Part shown: piece by piece, positions 18,150 through 28,900 of the stretch
Layout of the letters: each line of letters starts with the position of its first letter
How positions within the stretch are numbered: the stretch's first letter is position 1
NCBI GenBank assembly: GCA_020029615.1
Contig: JAIBJO010000001.1
Span: 52,325-116,324, forward strand
Source: Actinomycetota bacterium
GTDB taxonomy: Bacteria > Actinomycetota > Thermoleophilia > Gaiellales > Gaiellaceae
Reading direction: 5' to 3'
DNA length: 64,000 bases
The notes under the pieces: generated by a model
Told to the model about the DNA's origin: nothing
The model's input: only the letters and a program-made list of their open reading frames with translations
The model's database searches: none
Position numbers and translations under genes: made by a program

Positions 18150-20084
18150 CTAACGCCAGTCGATCGAGACGACCTCGATCGGGTGGTCCAGGCCCTTGAG
18201 GTGCTCAGTTCGGCGTTCGGACAGGCGGAACGACGACGCGGCTCCGTCGAGCGTCTCACTGCTGACGAGGATCTCCGCGCCACTCGCAGCTGCGCTGATC
18301 CGAGCGGCAATGTGGACACCTTGGCCTCCGTAGTCTGCGTTGTCGGCATCGGTGCGAAACGCGCCGCCCGCATGCGCTCCGATCCGCACGTCGGGGGCGA
18401 CGACTTCCCCGTGCAACGAGCGCTGGATCGCGATAGCGGCCTCGATCGCGGCATTCGGATTCTCGAACGACGCGAAGAAGCCATCTCCCGTCTGCTTGAC
18501 GACCTCGCCGCCACTCGCCGCGATCTGCTCGCGGAGGAGCTCGTTGTGACGGGCCAGAAGGCGCTTCCACTTGTCGTCTCCCAGCGTGTCGAGGAGCCTC
18601 GTCGAGTCGACGATGTCGGTGAACAGGAAGGTGCGCCTGGCCTCGACTCGGCCCAGAAGCTCGTTGACGCGCGCTTCGTCGAGGGCTGCACCGAGGCGCT
18701 CGAACGTCGCCAGCGCACTCTCGAGCTCGACCGCGCCGGCGTGCACGTCACCGCTTCGCGTATAGGCGGTGCCGAGCAGCATCCGTGCGCGAGCAGTCTC
18801 ATACGGGGCGCCGACGCCCTGCCATGCGTCACGCGCGTGCTGCAGCGCCGCGACCGCCCCGGGCCAGTCCTTCTCGGCGAGCTTGATCTGGCCCCGTGCG
18901 AAGTGGATCGTCGCGTCGAAGGCGGCGGCACGCCGGTTGCCGATCTTGTACGAGTCGACGATCTGCTCGGCCTCCTCTGATGCCGCGCGAGCGGTCTTGA
19001 GATCTCCCGCAGCGATGGCGATCTCGACCTGCGCGGGGAGGCGACGAAGCCGGTGGAGCGGATCGGTGACGTCCTGCAGCGTCCGCGTGATCCCGGCGGC
19101 CGCGGCCTCGACCTTCCCCTCCGCGAGGCGCAGCAACGAGAGCCCCGGTTGCGGGTCACGCCCCATCTCGTTCGAAGTGCGGTACGACTCCTCGGCTCCG
19201 GCGAAGTTCCCTCGCCGCCGTCGGATCTCGCCGATCTCGTAGTGCCCGCTCGCAGTGATCGAGCGGTCGAAGTCCTGAAGCTCTTCGCACGCCGCGATTG
19301 CCTGTGCCTCGGCTGCAGGCCAGTCGCCGCGAAGCCGGAGCGCCTCCGCGCGGTGGATCCGGCACGCGCCCGGGAAGCCGGTGACGTCGAGCTTGTCGCA
19401 CCAGCGGTTCGCGGCCTCGGTCCACTCGGCGGCACGCCGATAGTCGCCTAGATCCTGGCACGAGCTGATCGTGATGCAGTAGACGAGGCCCGCCGAGTGC
19501 GCGCGCAGATCGCCGCACATCGCTGCCGCGGTCGCCTCGTCGAGCAGTGCGAGCCCCTCGTCGATCGCGCCGCCCTTGATGAGCGCCCGACCCTTGCCCG
19601 AGAGCGCGAGCATCTGCACGTCGCGGTTGCCCAGGCGCTTCGCGAGATCGAACGCCTCCTCGAAGAGCTCGACGGCACGGTCGAGGTCACCCTCGGCGAA
19701 CATCGCCGTCAGCGCGTGGATCAACGAGAGCTGGGCGTGCTCCGGAGCCTCCGGCTGATCGGCGAGGAGTCGCTCCGCGGTCGCGAGCCAGCCTCCGGCG
19801 ACCGCAAAGGAGCCACGGCCCTCGTAGTCCCAGGAGAGCGCCAGCGCCAGGCGCGCGGCACCGAGAGCGTCGTCACTCGCGGCATAGGCGGCGTGCGCGC
19901 GCTCGCGACGTGCGATCGCCTCGTCGAGCTTGCCGCTCCACCACGCCGCCTCGGCGTAGCTCTCGTTGTCGGCGGCCGTCAACGCCTGTGCGTCGGTCTC
20001 CCCGTAGAAGGCGTAGGCGGCACGCCACGCTTGCCGCGCGGCCGCTGCGCGTGCGTCGTCGAGCGAGTCGATCAGCTGGGACAC
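18150..20084 (-). CDS. TPR-repeat protein with C-terminal class III adenylate/guanylate cyclase domain
   Basis: TPR-like helices then RTFLFTDIVDSTRLLDTLGDDKWKRLLARHNELLREQ...VKQTGDGFFASF...RIGAHAG. Confidence 0.88.
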   Translation of the reverse strand: MSQLIDSLDDARAAAARQAWRAAYAFYGETDAQALTAADNESYAEAAWWSGKLDEAIARRERAHAAYAASDDALGAARLALALSWDYEGRGSFAVAGGWLATAERLLADQPEAPEHAQLSLIHALTAMFAEGDLDRAVELFEEAFDLAKRLGNRDVQMLALSGKGRALIKGGAIDEGLALLDEATAAAMCGDLRAHSAGLVYCITISSCQDLGDYRRAAEWTEAANRWCDKLDVTGFPGACRIHRAEALRLRGDWPAAEAQAIAACEELQDFDRSITASGHYEIGEIRRRRGNFAGAEESYRTSNEMGRDPQPGLSLLRLAEGKVEAAAAGITRTLQDVTDPLHRLRRLPAQVEIAIAAGDLKTARAASEEAEQIVDSYKIGNRRAAAFDATIHFARGQIKLAEKDWPGAVAALQHARDAWQGVGAPYETARARMLLGTAYTRSGDVHAGAVELESALATFERLGAALDEARVNELLGRVEARRTFLFTDIVDSTRLLDTLGDDKWKRLLARHNELLREQIAASGGEVVKQTGDGFFASFENPNAAIEAAIAIQRSLHGEVVAPDVRIGAHAGGAFRTDADNADYGGQGVHIAARISAAASGAEILVSSETLDGAASSFRLSERRTEHLKGLDHPIEVVSIDWR

Positions 20085-20157
20085 GAGGCTCTCATTGTGA
20101 ACGTTCGTAGCGTGCCTACGCCAACCCCCGGCCTCGTGCGCCCGGCCGGACCCGGAC

Positions 20158-20793
20158 CTAGCGGCCCGTGGTGGAGAAGTGCATGTAGTCCTTCGTCGAG
20201 CCCGACCAGTCGCCGCCCCAACCCCAGCCGATCGATCGAAACGCGCGGACGACCGCCGGCGTCACCATGCCCTTGCGCCGCCGAGTTCGATCCATGTAGC
20301 GCACGCTCATGGGATCCCGGGTCTGCCCGCACCCGACGTACGGGTTCTCTACCGGGTTCAGATCGATGGCGTGGCCGAACGCATGGTTCGACCAGTTGCC
20401 GCTACCGCCGCCGCACGGCGAGGGAACGGCTCGTCGGCACGAGAACGACCCGGTGACGTCGCCGTCCGCCGGGTAGGCCCGCTTCGGGCCGTACATGTCG
20501 TCGAGCTGCATGTGCCGGATCGGGAAGCGCAGGTCGTACAGCTTGCGGAACACCGTCTGCAGCGGAACGGCCACGTCCCGGTTCACGACGAGCCGACCAG
20601 TATGTGTCTTGCCGTCGAATCCCCAGTGAGAGACGGTCAGAAGGCGGAGCTGCGAAAGCGGCGCCGGGCAGTCGATCCGCTCGTAGTAGCGCGCGTTCAG
20701 GTTCGACCGCAGCGGCGCGGGCAGCGGTTGCACCGACGAGTCGAACTGGGCGGCCGCGAACACGGCGAGCGGAAGGGCGAGTAGGCGCAGCAC
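20158..20793 (-). CDS. M15-family peptidase (D-Ala-D-Ala carboxypeptidase / CwlK-like)
   Basis: SCRRA...WSNHAFGHAIDLNPVENPYVG zinc-ligand motif; signal peptide. Confidence 0.85.
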   Translation of the reverse strand: MLRLLALPLAVFAAAQFDSSVQPLPAPLRSNLNARYYERIDCPAPLSQLRLLTVSHWGFDGKTHTGRLVVNRDVAVPLQTVFRKLYDLRFPIRHMQLDDMYGPKRAYPADGDVTGSFSCRRAVPSPCGGGSGNWSNHAFGHAIDLNPVENPYVGCGQTRDPMSVRYMDRTRRRKGMVTPAVVRAFRSIGWGWGGDWSGSTKDYMHFSTTGR

Positions 20794-20832
20794 GTGATTT
20801 CCGCCAAGGGTGACGCCCCGAGCTCGCTTTCG

Positions 20833-21849
20833 TCAAGCGGGCGTCGCGGCACGACGGCGACCGAGCTCCTCGCGTAGGGCCGGAGCCACCTCGCGACCGA
20901 AGAGCTCGATGGAGCGCAGGATCCCTTCGTGTGGGATCCCGCCGATCGTGAACTGGAGCATAAAGCGGTCATGCCCGAAGGCCTCGTGCTGGAAGAGGGC
21001 CTTCTCGACCACCTGATCCGGCGTGCCCACGAAGTTGGCGCCTCGGAGCGATGCGGCGGCGTCGTAGTCGGCCCGCGACATCGGCGGCCAGCCGCGCTCG
21101 CGGCCGATCCGGTTCATGGCGGCGGAGACGTACGGATACGACTCGTCCAGCGCGTCTTGCGCCGAGCCCGCGATGTAGCCGTGCGAGTTGATGCTCAGCG
21201 CAGGAACGGGGTCGTGACCCGCCTCGCGCGCGGCTCGTCGATGGAGCTCCGCGAACGGTGCGAACCGCTCAGGCTGCCCTCCGATGATCGCCAGGGCCAT
21301 CGGAAGGCCCAGCATGCCGGCCCGCACTGCGGACTCCGGCGTGCCGCCGACGGCGACCCAGACGGGCAGCGGCTTCTGTACCGGCCGCGGGAACACGCCG
21401 TGCCCGGCGTTCGACGAGCCCGTCTCGCGGATGTGCAACAGGTCGACGAGCTTCTCTTCGAACAGCCGGTCGTAGTCGCGGAGGTCGTAGCCGAAGAGGG
21501 GGAACGACTCGATGAACGATCCGCGGCCGACCATAATCTCTACCCGGCCGCCGGAGAGGAGGTCGACGGTGGCGAACTCCTGGAACACGCGCACCGGGTC
21601 GTCCGAGCTGAGCACCGTCACGGCGCTCGTGAGGCGAATCCGCTGGGTCTTGACCGCAGCCGCGGCGAGCACGACTGCCGGCGTCGACACGGCGAAGTCC
21701 GGACGATGGTGCTCGCCGACCCCGAACACGTCGAGGCCCACCTCGTCGGCGAGCTCGATCTCCTCGATGAGGTCGCGAAGGCGCTGCTCCGCGCCGAGGT
21801 CGCCCTCGCGCGTGTCCGCGAACGTGAAGACGCCGATCTCCACAGGCAC
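20833..21849 (-). CDS. LLM-class flavin-dependent oxidoreductase (luciferase-like)
   Basis: [13 protein letters not shown]...[20 protein letters not shown]...[12 protein letters not shown]. Confidence 0.88.
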   Translation of the reverse strand: MPVEIGVFTFADTREGDLGAEQRLRDLIEEIELADEVGLDVFGVGEHHRPDFAVSTPAVVLAAAAVKTQRIRLTSAVTVLSSDDPVRVFQEFATVDLLSGGRVEIMVGRGSFIESFPLFGYDLRDYDRLFEEKLVDLLHIRETGSSNAGHGVFPRPVQKPLPVWVAVGGTPESAVRAGMLGLPMALAIIGGQPERFAPFAELHRRAAREAGHDPVPALSINSHGYIAGSAQDALDESYPYVSAAMNRIGRERGWPPMSRADYDAAASLRGANFVGTPDQVVEKALFQHEAFGHDRFMLQFTIGGIPHEGILRSIELFGREVAPALREELGRRRAATPA

Positions 21850-21908
21850 GTTCTACCGACTCGCCGTTGGTGTCCGACGACCCGATGCTTGCGTGATTGA
21901 CTGCGGCG

Positions 21909-22826
21909 ATGGCGCCGTCGGCGGCCTTCCACGACCACGATCGCGAACGACGGACGGGGCAGCTCTTCGTCGCGCTGGCCGCCCTCGCCTGGTCCACCGC
22001 GGGCGTGCTGCAGCGTGGGCTCTCCGTCGACACCGCGACACAGCTCGCGGGCCGTTCCTTCTTCGGCGGCCTCGCCCTGCTGGCATTCGTCCTCGTGCTG
22101 AGCCGCGGGCGTCCGGTCGGCGCGTTCCGCGCGATCGGTGTCTCGGGCCTCGCGGTCGCGCTCTGCACGGCGGTCGCCACGAGTTCCTTCGTCGTCGCGC
22201 TCAACTACGCGAACGTGGCGAACGTCCTCTTCATGCAGGCCGTGGCGCCCGTGATCGCAGCCGTCCTTGCCTGGGTCGCGCTCGGCGAGTCGATCTCGCG
22301 GCGCTCCTGGGTGGCCATGGCCACCGCCGTCGCTGGAGTGAGCCTGATGGTCGGCGGGGCGGGCAATGGCGGCGCCGTCGGTATCGGCGCGTCGCTCTTG
22401 ATGGCGCTGGCCTTCGCGCTCGCGATCGTCATCACGCGCCATCGCCGCGATGTGTCCATGGCGCCGGCAACCTGTCTTGCCCAGCTGATCGTGGTGCTCG
22501 TCGTGGCTCCGTTCGCGAGCTTCGGAAGCGTGACCGAGCACGACCTGACGCTCCTCGTGTTCCTCGGAGTCGCGCAGATGGGGCTCGGAATGGCCTTCCT
22601 CACCATGGGCGCGAGATTGATTCCCGCTGGCGAGGTCGCGCTGATCACGTTGCTCGAGGTGGTGCTCGGGCCGCTGTGGGTGTGGATCTCGATCTCCGAG
22701 CGACCGTCGACGGCTGCCCTCGTCGGCGGGCTCGTCGTGATCCTCGGCGTGGTGCTACAGACCACGCAGAGGACCCAGGCGTCGCTGAGTCCTCGTCCGG
22801 TGCCCGCGCCGGATGCCGTCCGTTGA
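21909..22826 (+). CDS. EamA/DMT-family transporter
   Basis: 10-TM pattern; two EamA repeats. Confidence 0.88.
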   Translation: MAPSAAFHDHDRERRTGQLFVALAALAWSTAGVLQRGLSVDTATQLAGRSFFGGLALLAFVLVLSRGRPVGAFRAIGVSGLAVALCTAVATSSFVVALNYANVANVLFMQAVAPVIAAVLAWVALGESISRRSWVAMATAVAGVSLMVGGAGNGGAVGIGASLLMALAFALAIVITRHRRDVSMAPATCLAQLIVVLVVAPFASFGSVTEHDLTLLVFLGVAQMGLGMAFLTMGARLIPAGEVALITLLEVVLGPLWVWISISERPSTAALVGGLVVILGVVLQTTQRTQASLSPRPVPAPDAVR

Positions 22827-22843
22827 GGTGGCGGGTGCCCGGT

Positions 22844-24241
22844 CTACCGACGGCGCACTGCGGCGGTGATCGCGAGCGCAGATCCAGCGGCGAACAGAGC
22901 GCCGAATCCGAGGAACCCTAGCCCGATCCAGAGCACCGAGTCGAGCTCGGCGCCGATGCTCATCTCGGCCGATACGCCGCGTGAGGCATCGACGTTCATC
23001 ACGACTACGCGCCAGTCGCCTTCCTGAGGATCCCAGTCGACCGTCTGCTCACCGGATCCTGTCGCGGACGCGGCCCAGAACGTTTCCCCCTCGGGCGGGG
23101 CCGAGGGTGCGCCGCCCGGACGACGCGAGTACTCCGGGTCGCCTGTGTTGTCGAGATCGTCGACGACGTCGTTCGCGACGCCCTCCAGATAGCGGTCGAC
23201 GTCCGCCACCGGTCCGACGCCCACGAACACTGCACGGTCGCTCTCGCTGCGTATGCGAACCGTGCCGAGGAAGGTGTCGAGCGCCCGCTCGGCGCCGCCC
23301 GAGTCGATATCGGCATTCTCGGAGACGATCGCGTACGTCGGCGTGGAGAACTCGACGCTCGGCGACATGAGGAAGCCGTCATCGTCGCGCTGCGTCCGAT
23401 CGACGGCGACGAGCGCACAGCCCCCCGCCAGCAGCCCGAACGCGATGATCGCCGCAATGACGCCGACCACGATCAATGCGACGCGGCCGGCCGTGCCACC
23501 CCTCCGTGGCTCGGAGGCTGCCTGCGGCTCCGCCGCGATCGCGGCCGGTGTCCCCTCGTCCACCGACGGGGTTTCCGTACCACCCTGGTCGAGGCGGAAC
23601 GGCGGGTACTCGTCGCGCATCAGGAACGCGTACGCCGACACCCGCGCTACCCATCGGTCAAGTCCGAGCACCAAGTCGAAGATCCCCCGCGGGTACCGAG
23701 TCGTGAACAGGAGCGCGACACCGGCGAAGAAGACGAGCAGACCGATCAGCCCGCCCTGGAAGCCGATGCCCCATGCCCACTCGTCTGCGTGCGAGGCTGC
23801 CCAACTCCCACCCCCGAGGAAGACACCGACGACGAGGTACTGCGGGATGGCGAGGAGCCACCACTTCACGAGCACGAGACCCCGGGACAGCTGTTCGGGG
23901 TACGGGACGTCGAGCCGCGCCGGGTACTCGGGCACGTCGTCGAGCGTGAACGGCGGGTAGCGGTCGGTGCCGAGGGCGGCGTACGAGTAGAAGGCCACGC
24001 GCCACGTCCAGCGAAGCACGCCGAGGTTGAAGTCGAAGATGCCTCGTGGGTAGCGGCCCGTGATGAGGATCGCGAAGAACGCGATGATCGTCAGAACCAG
24101 AAAGGTGAGCCACAGGAAGGCGAGCGCGACGTAGTGCGGGATCGCGAGAATCCACTTCACGAGCCACAGCCAGCGGCTTACGTTCGGGTCGAGCTCGCCC
24201 TCGATCAGGAGCGGATACCGCGTGCGACTCACTTCGTCCAT
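22844..24241 (-). CDS. DUF4389 domain protein (two DUF4389 units)
   Basis: Duplicated RYPRGIFDFNLGVLRWTWRV / RYPRGIFDLVLGLDRWVARV motifs; TM helices; ATG at 24241. Confidence 0.85.
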   Translation of the reverse strand: MDEVSRTRYPLLIEGELDPNVSRWLWLVKWILAIPHYVALAFLWLTFLVLTIIAFFAILITGRYPRGIFDFNLGVLRWTWRVAFYSYAALGTDRYPPFTLDDVPEYPARLDVPYPEQLSRGLVLVKWWLLAIPQYLVVGVFLGGGSWAASHADEWAWGIGFQGGLIGLLVFFAGVALLFTTRYPRGIFDLVLGLDRWVARVSAYAFLMRDEYPPFRLDQGGTETPSVDEGTPAAIAAEPQAASEPRRGGTAGRVALIVVGVIAAIIAFGLLAGGCALVAVDRTQRDDDGFLMSPSVEFSTPTYAIVSENADIDSGGAERALDTFLGTVRIRSESDRAVFVGVGPVADVDRYLEGVANDVVDDLDNTGDPEYSRRPGGAPSAPPEGETFWAASATGSGEQTVDWDPQEGDWRVVVMNVDASRGVSAEMSIGAELDSVLWIGLGFLGFGALFAAGSALAITAAVRRR

Positions 24242-24266
24242 GGCGTGCACTCTTGCATGCCGACCG

Positions 24267-24566
24267 TCATCGGGAAGTGCGGGGGGCCGAGACACTCAGG
24301 TGGGCGACGACGATGAGCGCCACGACGAGCACCCGGAGCCAGTGCACCCACGAGCTCTCGTAGACGAGGTACGCGACCGTCCACGGCAGCGTGAGGATCC
24401 ACATGAGGAGCTCCCAGACGATCGGGAGCCCGCGCAGCCAGTCGTGGGCGTCGTCGAGAGTCGTCGGCGATACGACGAGCAGCGTCACGAGAGCACCCCA
24501 CAGCCCCGCCATCAACGCGAAGAAGCTCGACCCTGGGACCTGTGTCGGTGTCGCGCGTTGCCTCAT
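24267..24566 (-). CDS. Small integral membrane protein
   Basis: FFALMAGLWGALVTLLVV... WVHWLRVLVVALIVVAHLSV; sits just upstream of the DUF4389 gene on the same strand. Confidence 0.6.
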   Translation of the reverse strand: MRQRATPTQVPGSSFFALMAGLWGALVTLLVVSPTTLDDAHDWLRGLPIVWELLMWILTLPWTVAYLVYESSWVHWLRVLVVALIVVAHLSVSAPRTSR

Positions 24567-24697
24567 GGTCGTCTCTGCGGCCAGCTGGCTCACCACGCAC
24601 CTCCCTTCGTTCTGCGCGCATGATCGCCCCGTCGACGCTGCCGGCCATCGGCGAATACCCTGCGGTCGGCTGCGGACAAGTCGGTAGCGTGCGGCCC

Positions 24698-26212
24698 ATG
24701 AGCGACGACGCGAAGAACGGCGGGAACGAGGCGAAGAAGCCCGAACACGAGCCGCCCGCAGGTGCCGAGACCACGGCAACGTGGGGGCGGGGGCGCAAGG
24801 CGATCCAGTACACGGCGACTGCCAAGTGGAGCGTCCTGCGCAAGAAGGAGAAGCCTGCGGCGGAGATCTTCTCGGTCTCGTACGTCGCCGGCGGAGGCGA
24901 TCGCGATCGGCCCGTGACCTTCGTCTTCAACGGCGGCCCGGGGGCCTCGTCGGCGTACCTGCACATGGGCGCGGTTGGGCCGCAGCGCGTGGACTTCCCC
25001 TCGGACGGCACGTTGCCCACGATGCCCCCTCGCCTCGTCGAGAACGAGTCGTCATGGCTCTCTTTCTCCGACCTGGTGTTCGTCGATCCCGTCGGCACCG
25101 GCTTCAGCAGGATCATCGAACGCGAGAAGAAGAAGGATTCGAAGAACGGCGCCGGCAAGCCCGACGACGAGGCGCCCGATCCCAAGGAGTACTTCGGGTA
25201 CAAGCGCGACCTCGAGTCGCTCTGCGAGTTCATGAGCCGCTGGCTCTCGGACAACAAGCGCTGGGGATCACCGGTCTTCATCGCAGGCGAGAGCTACGGC
25301 GGCTATCGCGTCGGGCGCCTTGTCAGGATGCTCCAGGAGACCGCGGGCATCGGTCTCAGCGGTGCGATCCTCATCTCGCCCGCCCTCGAGATCAGCGGAC
25401 TGGAGCCGACGGACTACGACGTCCTCGGCTGGGTGGATCGCGTGCCGACGATGGCCGCCGCAGCGGTTCATCACGGCCGCTCGCGAGCGTTCAAGAAGGG
25501 GACGGCGCTCGAGAAAGTGCTTCGCGACTCCGAGGGGTTCGCGACGGGCGACTACGCCTCCTTCCTCACCCGCGGTGCATCCATTCCGGCCAAGGAGCGC
25601 ACACGCATCCTCTCCCGGCTGGCCGACATCCTCGGGCTCTCGCTCGACATCGTGCTGCGAGGGGAGGGCCGCGTCGGAATCCTCACCTTCGCACGCGAGC
25701 TCTTGCGCGACGAGCGCAAGGTGCTGGGGCTCTACGACGCGACGATCACGGTTACCGATCCGTTCCCCGATCGTGTCGAGTTCGCATGGCCGGATCCGAC
25801 GCTGTCCGGCATCACCCCTGCGTACACGATGGCGGTCAATCGGATGCTGCGATCCGACATCGGCGTGGAGACCGACCGCGAGTACGCGCTCCTCTCGTAC
25901 GAGGTCTTCACGGCTTGGAAGAACGACTCGGAGGCGCACGCCTTCGCCCCGCCTCCCGGTGCGACGGACGACTTCCGCTACGGCATGGCTCTGAACCCGC
26001 ACATGAAGGCGTTCATCACGCACGGACAGTACGACCTCGTCACGCCGTACTACGCGAGCGATCGCCTGCGGAACCTCATGCGGCTCGACCCGCAGATGGC
26101 CGGTCGGCTCACCGTCCAGCACTACGGTGGCGGGCACATGTTCTACGCGTGGGAGACGAGCCGGAAGGCATTCACGGCCGCGATCGCGGCGTTCGTCGCC
26201 GACGCGACCTAG
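24698..26212 (+). CDS. Peptidase S10 (serine carboxypeptidase-like)
   Basis: FVFNGGPGASSAYLHMGAVGP, VFVDPVGTGFS, VFIAGESYGGYR, HGQYDLVTPYYA, GGGHMFY catalytic triad contexts. Confidence 0.9.
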   Translation: MSDDAKNGGNEAKKPEHEPPAGAETTATWGRGRKAIQYTATAKWSVLRKKEKPAAEIFSVSYVAGGGDRDRPVTFVFNGGPGASSAYLHMGAVGPQRVDFPSDGTLPTMPPRLVENESSWLSFSDLVFVDPVGTGFSRIIEREKKKDSKNGAGKPDDEAPDPKEYFGYKRDLESLCEFMSRWLSDNKRWGSPVFIAGESYGGYRVGRLVRMLQETAGIGLSGAILISPALEISGLEPTDYDVLGWVDRVPTMAAAAVHHGRSRAFKKGTALEKVLRDSEGFATGDYASFLTRGASIPAKERTRILSRLADILGLSLDIVLRGEGRVGILTFARELLRDERKVLGLYDATITVTDPFPDRVEFAWPDPTLSGITPAYTMAVNRMLRSDIGVETDREYALLSYEVFTAWKNDSEAHAFAPPPGATDDFRYGMALNPHMKAFITHGQYDLVTPYYASDRLRNLMRLDPQMAGRLTVQHYGGGHMFYAWETSRKAFTAAIAAFVADAT

Positions 26213-26253
26213 CCAGCACGGGTCCGACCGGCGTCATTCCTAGAGTCTCCGTC

Positions 26254-27324
26254 GTGGAACCGGCCGCGTCGCGCCGAGTCGAGCTCGTGCTGCCGATGAG
26301 CACCGTCGTGCTCGTTGCCGCCGCCGTTGGCATCATGGCCGCGTTCTGGGCGATCGGCGACACGTTCCTCGTCGTCTTCGTCGGCATCTTCCTCGCGTTC
26401 GTCTTCGAGTACCCGGTGCGCTACGTGATGGCGAGAACGAGGATGTCCCGGGGCTTGGCCGCGACGGTGACCGTGCTCGGAACCGCTCTCGCGGTCACGG
26501 TGCTCCTCCTCCTCTTGCTCGTACCGCTCGTCGGCAGCGCGCGTGACTACCTGCAGGAGCTGCCGTCGGTCGTCGAAGATCTGCGGGCCACCGACGAGTT
26601 GTCCTGGCTCGGCGACTCGGGTGCCGCCGGAAACGTCCAGGACGGGGCTGAGCAGATCTCCGTCTCGATCCCGGACGCCATCTCGGGGTTGCTCGGGATC
26701 GCGGGCACCTTCTTCGGTGTCTTCCTCGCCGGCTTCACGATCCTCTTCGTGTGCCTGTTCCTGCTGACGGACGTGGCGAACCTCAAGCGCTCGCTTGCGA
26801 GCGTGCTCATGCCGGGCGACGAGGAGCGCTGGCTTCCAGTCTGGGAGCGCGTGACGGAGACCATCTCGCGCTGGGCGATCGGCGTCGTCGTCATCGCCAC
26901 GATCGCCGGAGTGATCCAGGGAACGACGGCCTGGCTGCTGGGATCGAGCTATGCGATCGCTCTTGGGTTGATCGCCGGGCTTCTCGACATGATCCCGAAT
27001 ATCGGCGCGACCATCGCCGGGTTCATCCTCGTGCCCACGGTTTGGGCCGAGGAAGGCGTGACGGCGGCGATCATCATGCTCGCCGTGGTACTGCTGTACC
27101 AGCAGTTCGAGAACAACGTCCTTACGCCCAAGATCCAGGGCAAGGCCGTTCAGCTCTCGGCGTTCTTCATCATCGTCGCGGTGACGCTCTTCGGTGCGCT
27201 GCTCGGGGTGCTCGGCGCGCTCACGGCCGTGCCGCTCGCGGCGACGATCCAGATCTTCGTCCAGGAGCTGACGAAGGCGCGCCGGGAGCAGGTTGCGGTC
27301 GCCAAGACCGCTCCGATCGCGTAG
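26254..27324 (+). CDS. AI-2E family transporter (PerM-like)
   Basis: GTG 26254; FLVVFVGIFLAFVFEYPVRYV...LIAGLLDMIPNIGATIAGF...YQQFENNVLTPKIQGKAVQLSAFFIIVAV. Confidence 0.9.
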   Translation: MEPAASRRVELVLPMSTVVLVAAAVGIMAAFWAIGDTFLVVFVGIFLAFVFEYPVRYVMARTRMSRGLAATVTVLGTALAVTVLLLLLLVPLVGSARDYLQELPSVVEDLRATDELSWLGDSGAAGNVQDGAEQISVSIPDAISGLLGIAGTFFGVFLAGFTILFVCLFLLTDVANLKRSLASVLMPGDEERWLPVWERVTETISRWAIGVVVIATIAGVIQGTTAWLLGSSYAIALGLIAGLLDMIPNIGATIAGFILVPTVWAEEGVTAAIIMLAVVLLYQQFENNVLTPKIQGKAVQLSAFFIIVAVTLFGALLGVLGALTAVPLAATIQIFVQELTKARREQVAVAKTAPIA

Positions 27325-27334
27325 CGCGGGCGCT

Positions 27335-28828
27335 TCAGCCGGTGGCCGACTGAGCTTGAAGCTCACCCTCGCCGACGGCGACGACGTCCTGGCGGCGCAG
27401 GAGCACTGCGAGGAGAACCGCCGCGACGGCGACGAGGAGGGCGCTTCCGACGTACGCGACGTGGAAGCCGTCGACGAGCGCCTGCGCCTGCTCGGGCGGC
27501 TGGGGCTCGCGGCCCAGACCCGACAGCGTGTCTTCCGTCTTGCTCACCGCGAACGTCGCGAGGATGGCGAGGCCGAGTGCGCCGCCCACCTGCTGCGACG
27601 TGTTGTACAGGCCCGATGCGAGGCCGGCGTCGTCTACCGGAACCCCGCTCGTCGCGATCAGGGTGATGGGGACGAACGTCAGGCCCATTCCGATCGACGC
27701 GAGCATCACGCCGGGGAGGAAGTCCGTGACGTACGAGCTGCCTGGCTCCAGGCGGACGAAGAGCAGCAGGCCGACGATCGCCATTGTCATGCCGACGAGC
27801 GGCACCTCGCGCGCTCCGAGCTTCGGGACGAGCTGCTGCGAGAGCCCGGCACCGATGATGATCCCTGCAGTGAACGGGAGGAACGCGAGACCGGCCTCGA
27901 GCGGCGTGTAGTCGAGGACTCGCTGCAGGTACAGGGTGTTGAAGTAGAACATCGCGAACAGCCCCGCGGCGACCAGGAACATGACGACGTTGGCCGCGCG
28001 CACGGTCCTCACGCGGAAGATGGAGAGTCGCACGAGCGGCTCTGCCGAGCGGCTCTCGATCACGAGGAATGCGCCGAGCAGGAGGATCGCGAGGGCAAAG
28101 AAGCCGCCGGTGTGGAGCGACGTCCAGCCCTTCTCCTGAGCCTTGACGATTCCGTAGACGAGCACGATGAGCCCGGCGGTCACGGTCACGGCCCCTGCGA
28201 GGTCGAAGCCCTTGTGCACGTGCTCGTCGCGCGACTCCGGGACGTGGCGTAGCGAGACGAGGAACACGGCGATGCCCACCGGGACGTTGACGAAGAAGAT
28301 CCACGGCCAGGACAGCGTCTCCACGAGGATCCCTCCGAGGACCAGCCCGACCGCTCCGCCGCCCACCGCGATCGCGGCCCACACTCCCATGGCCTTCGTC
28401 CGCTCGGCGCCCTCGGTGAACGTCGCGGTGATGATCGAAAGCGCGGCTGGCGCGATCAGCGCCGCACCGAGCCCCTGGAGCCCTCGGAACACGATGAGCA
28501 TCTCGGAGGTGGGCGCGAGCCCGTTCAGGAGCGAAGCGATCGTGAAGACGACCAGGCCGACGAGGAAGACCTTCTTGCGGCCTGCGAGATCCCCGGCGCG
28601 CCCGCCGAGCAGGAGGAAGCCGCCGAACATGAGCGTGTAGGCGTTCACGATCCACTGGAGATCCGCGTCCGACATCTCGAGGTCGGACTGGATCGACGGC
28701 AGGGCGACGTTCACGATCGTCGCGTCGAGGATGACCATGAACTGCGCCATGCAGACGAGAACGAGGACGAGCCACGGGTTCACGTGGTGCTCGTGCGAAG
28801 GGGCGCGCGCGACCGCGAGCTCGCTCAT
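27335..28828 (-). CDS. DHA2-family MFS drug transporter
   Basis: From ATG 28828: MVILDATIVNVALPSIQSDLEMSDADLQWIVNAYTLMFGGFLLLGGRAGDLAGRKKVF. Confidence 0.9.
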   Translation of the reverse strand: MSELAVARAPSHEHHVNPWLVLVLVCMAQFMVILDATIVNVALPSIQSDLEMSDADLQWIVNAYTLMFGGFLLLGGRAGDLAGRKKVFLVGLVVFTIASLLNGLAPTSEMLIVFRGLQGLGAALIAPAALSIITATFTEGAERTKAMGVWAAIAVGGGAVGLVLGGILVETLSWPWIFFVNVPVGIAVFLVSLRHVPESRDEHVHKGFDLAGAVTVTAGLIVLVYGIVKAQEKGWTSLHTGGFFALAILLLGAFLVIESRSAEPLVRLSIFRVRTVRAANVVMFLVAAGLFAMFYFNTLYLQRVLDYTPLEAGLAFLPFTAGIIIGAGLSQQLVPKLGAREVPLVGMTMAIVGLLLFVRLEPGSSYVTDFLPGVMLASIGMGLTFVPITLIATSGVPVDDAGLASGLYNTSQQVGGALGLAILATFAVSKTEDTLSGLGREPQPPEQAQALVDGFHVAYVGSALLVAVAAVLLAVLLRRQDVVAVGEGELQAQSATG

Positions 28829-28900
28829 GACGCAGCACCTTATCTGCGGCCGCGCATGCTTCCGCACCTTGCGCTGACCTTGGTTCCGTACGATGACGGG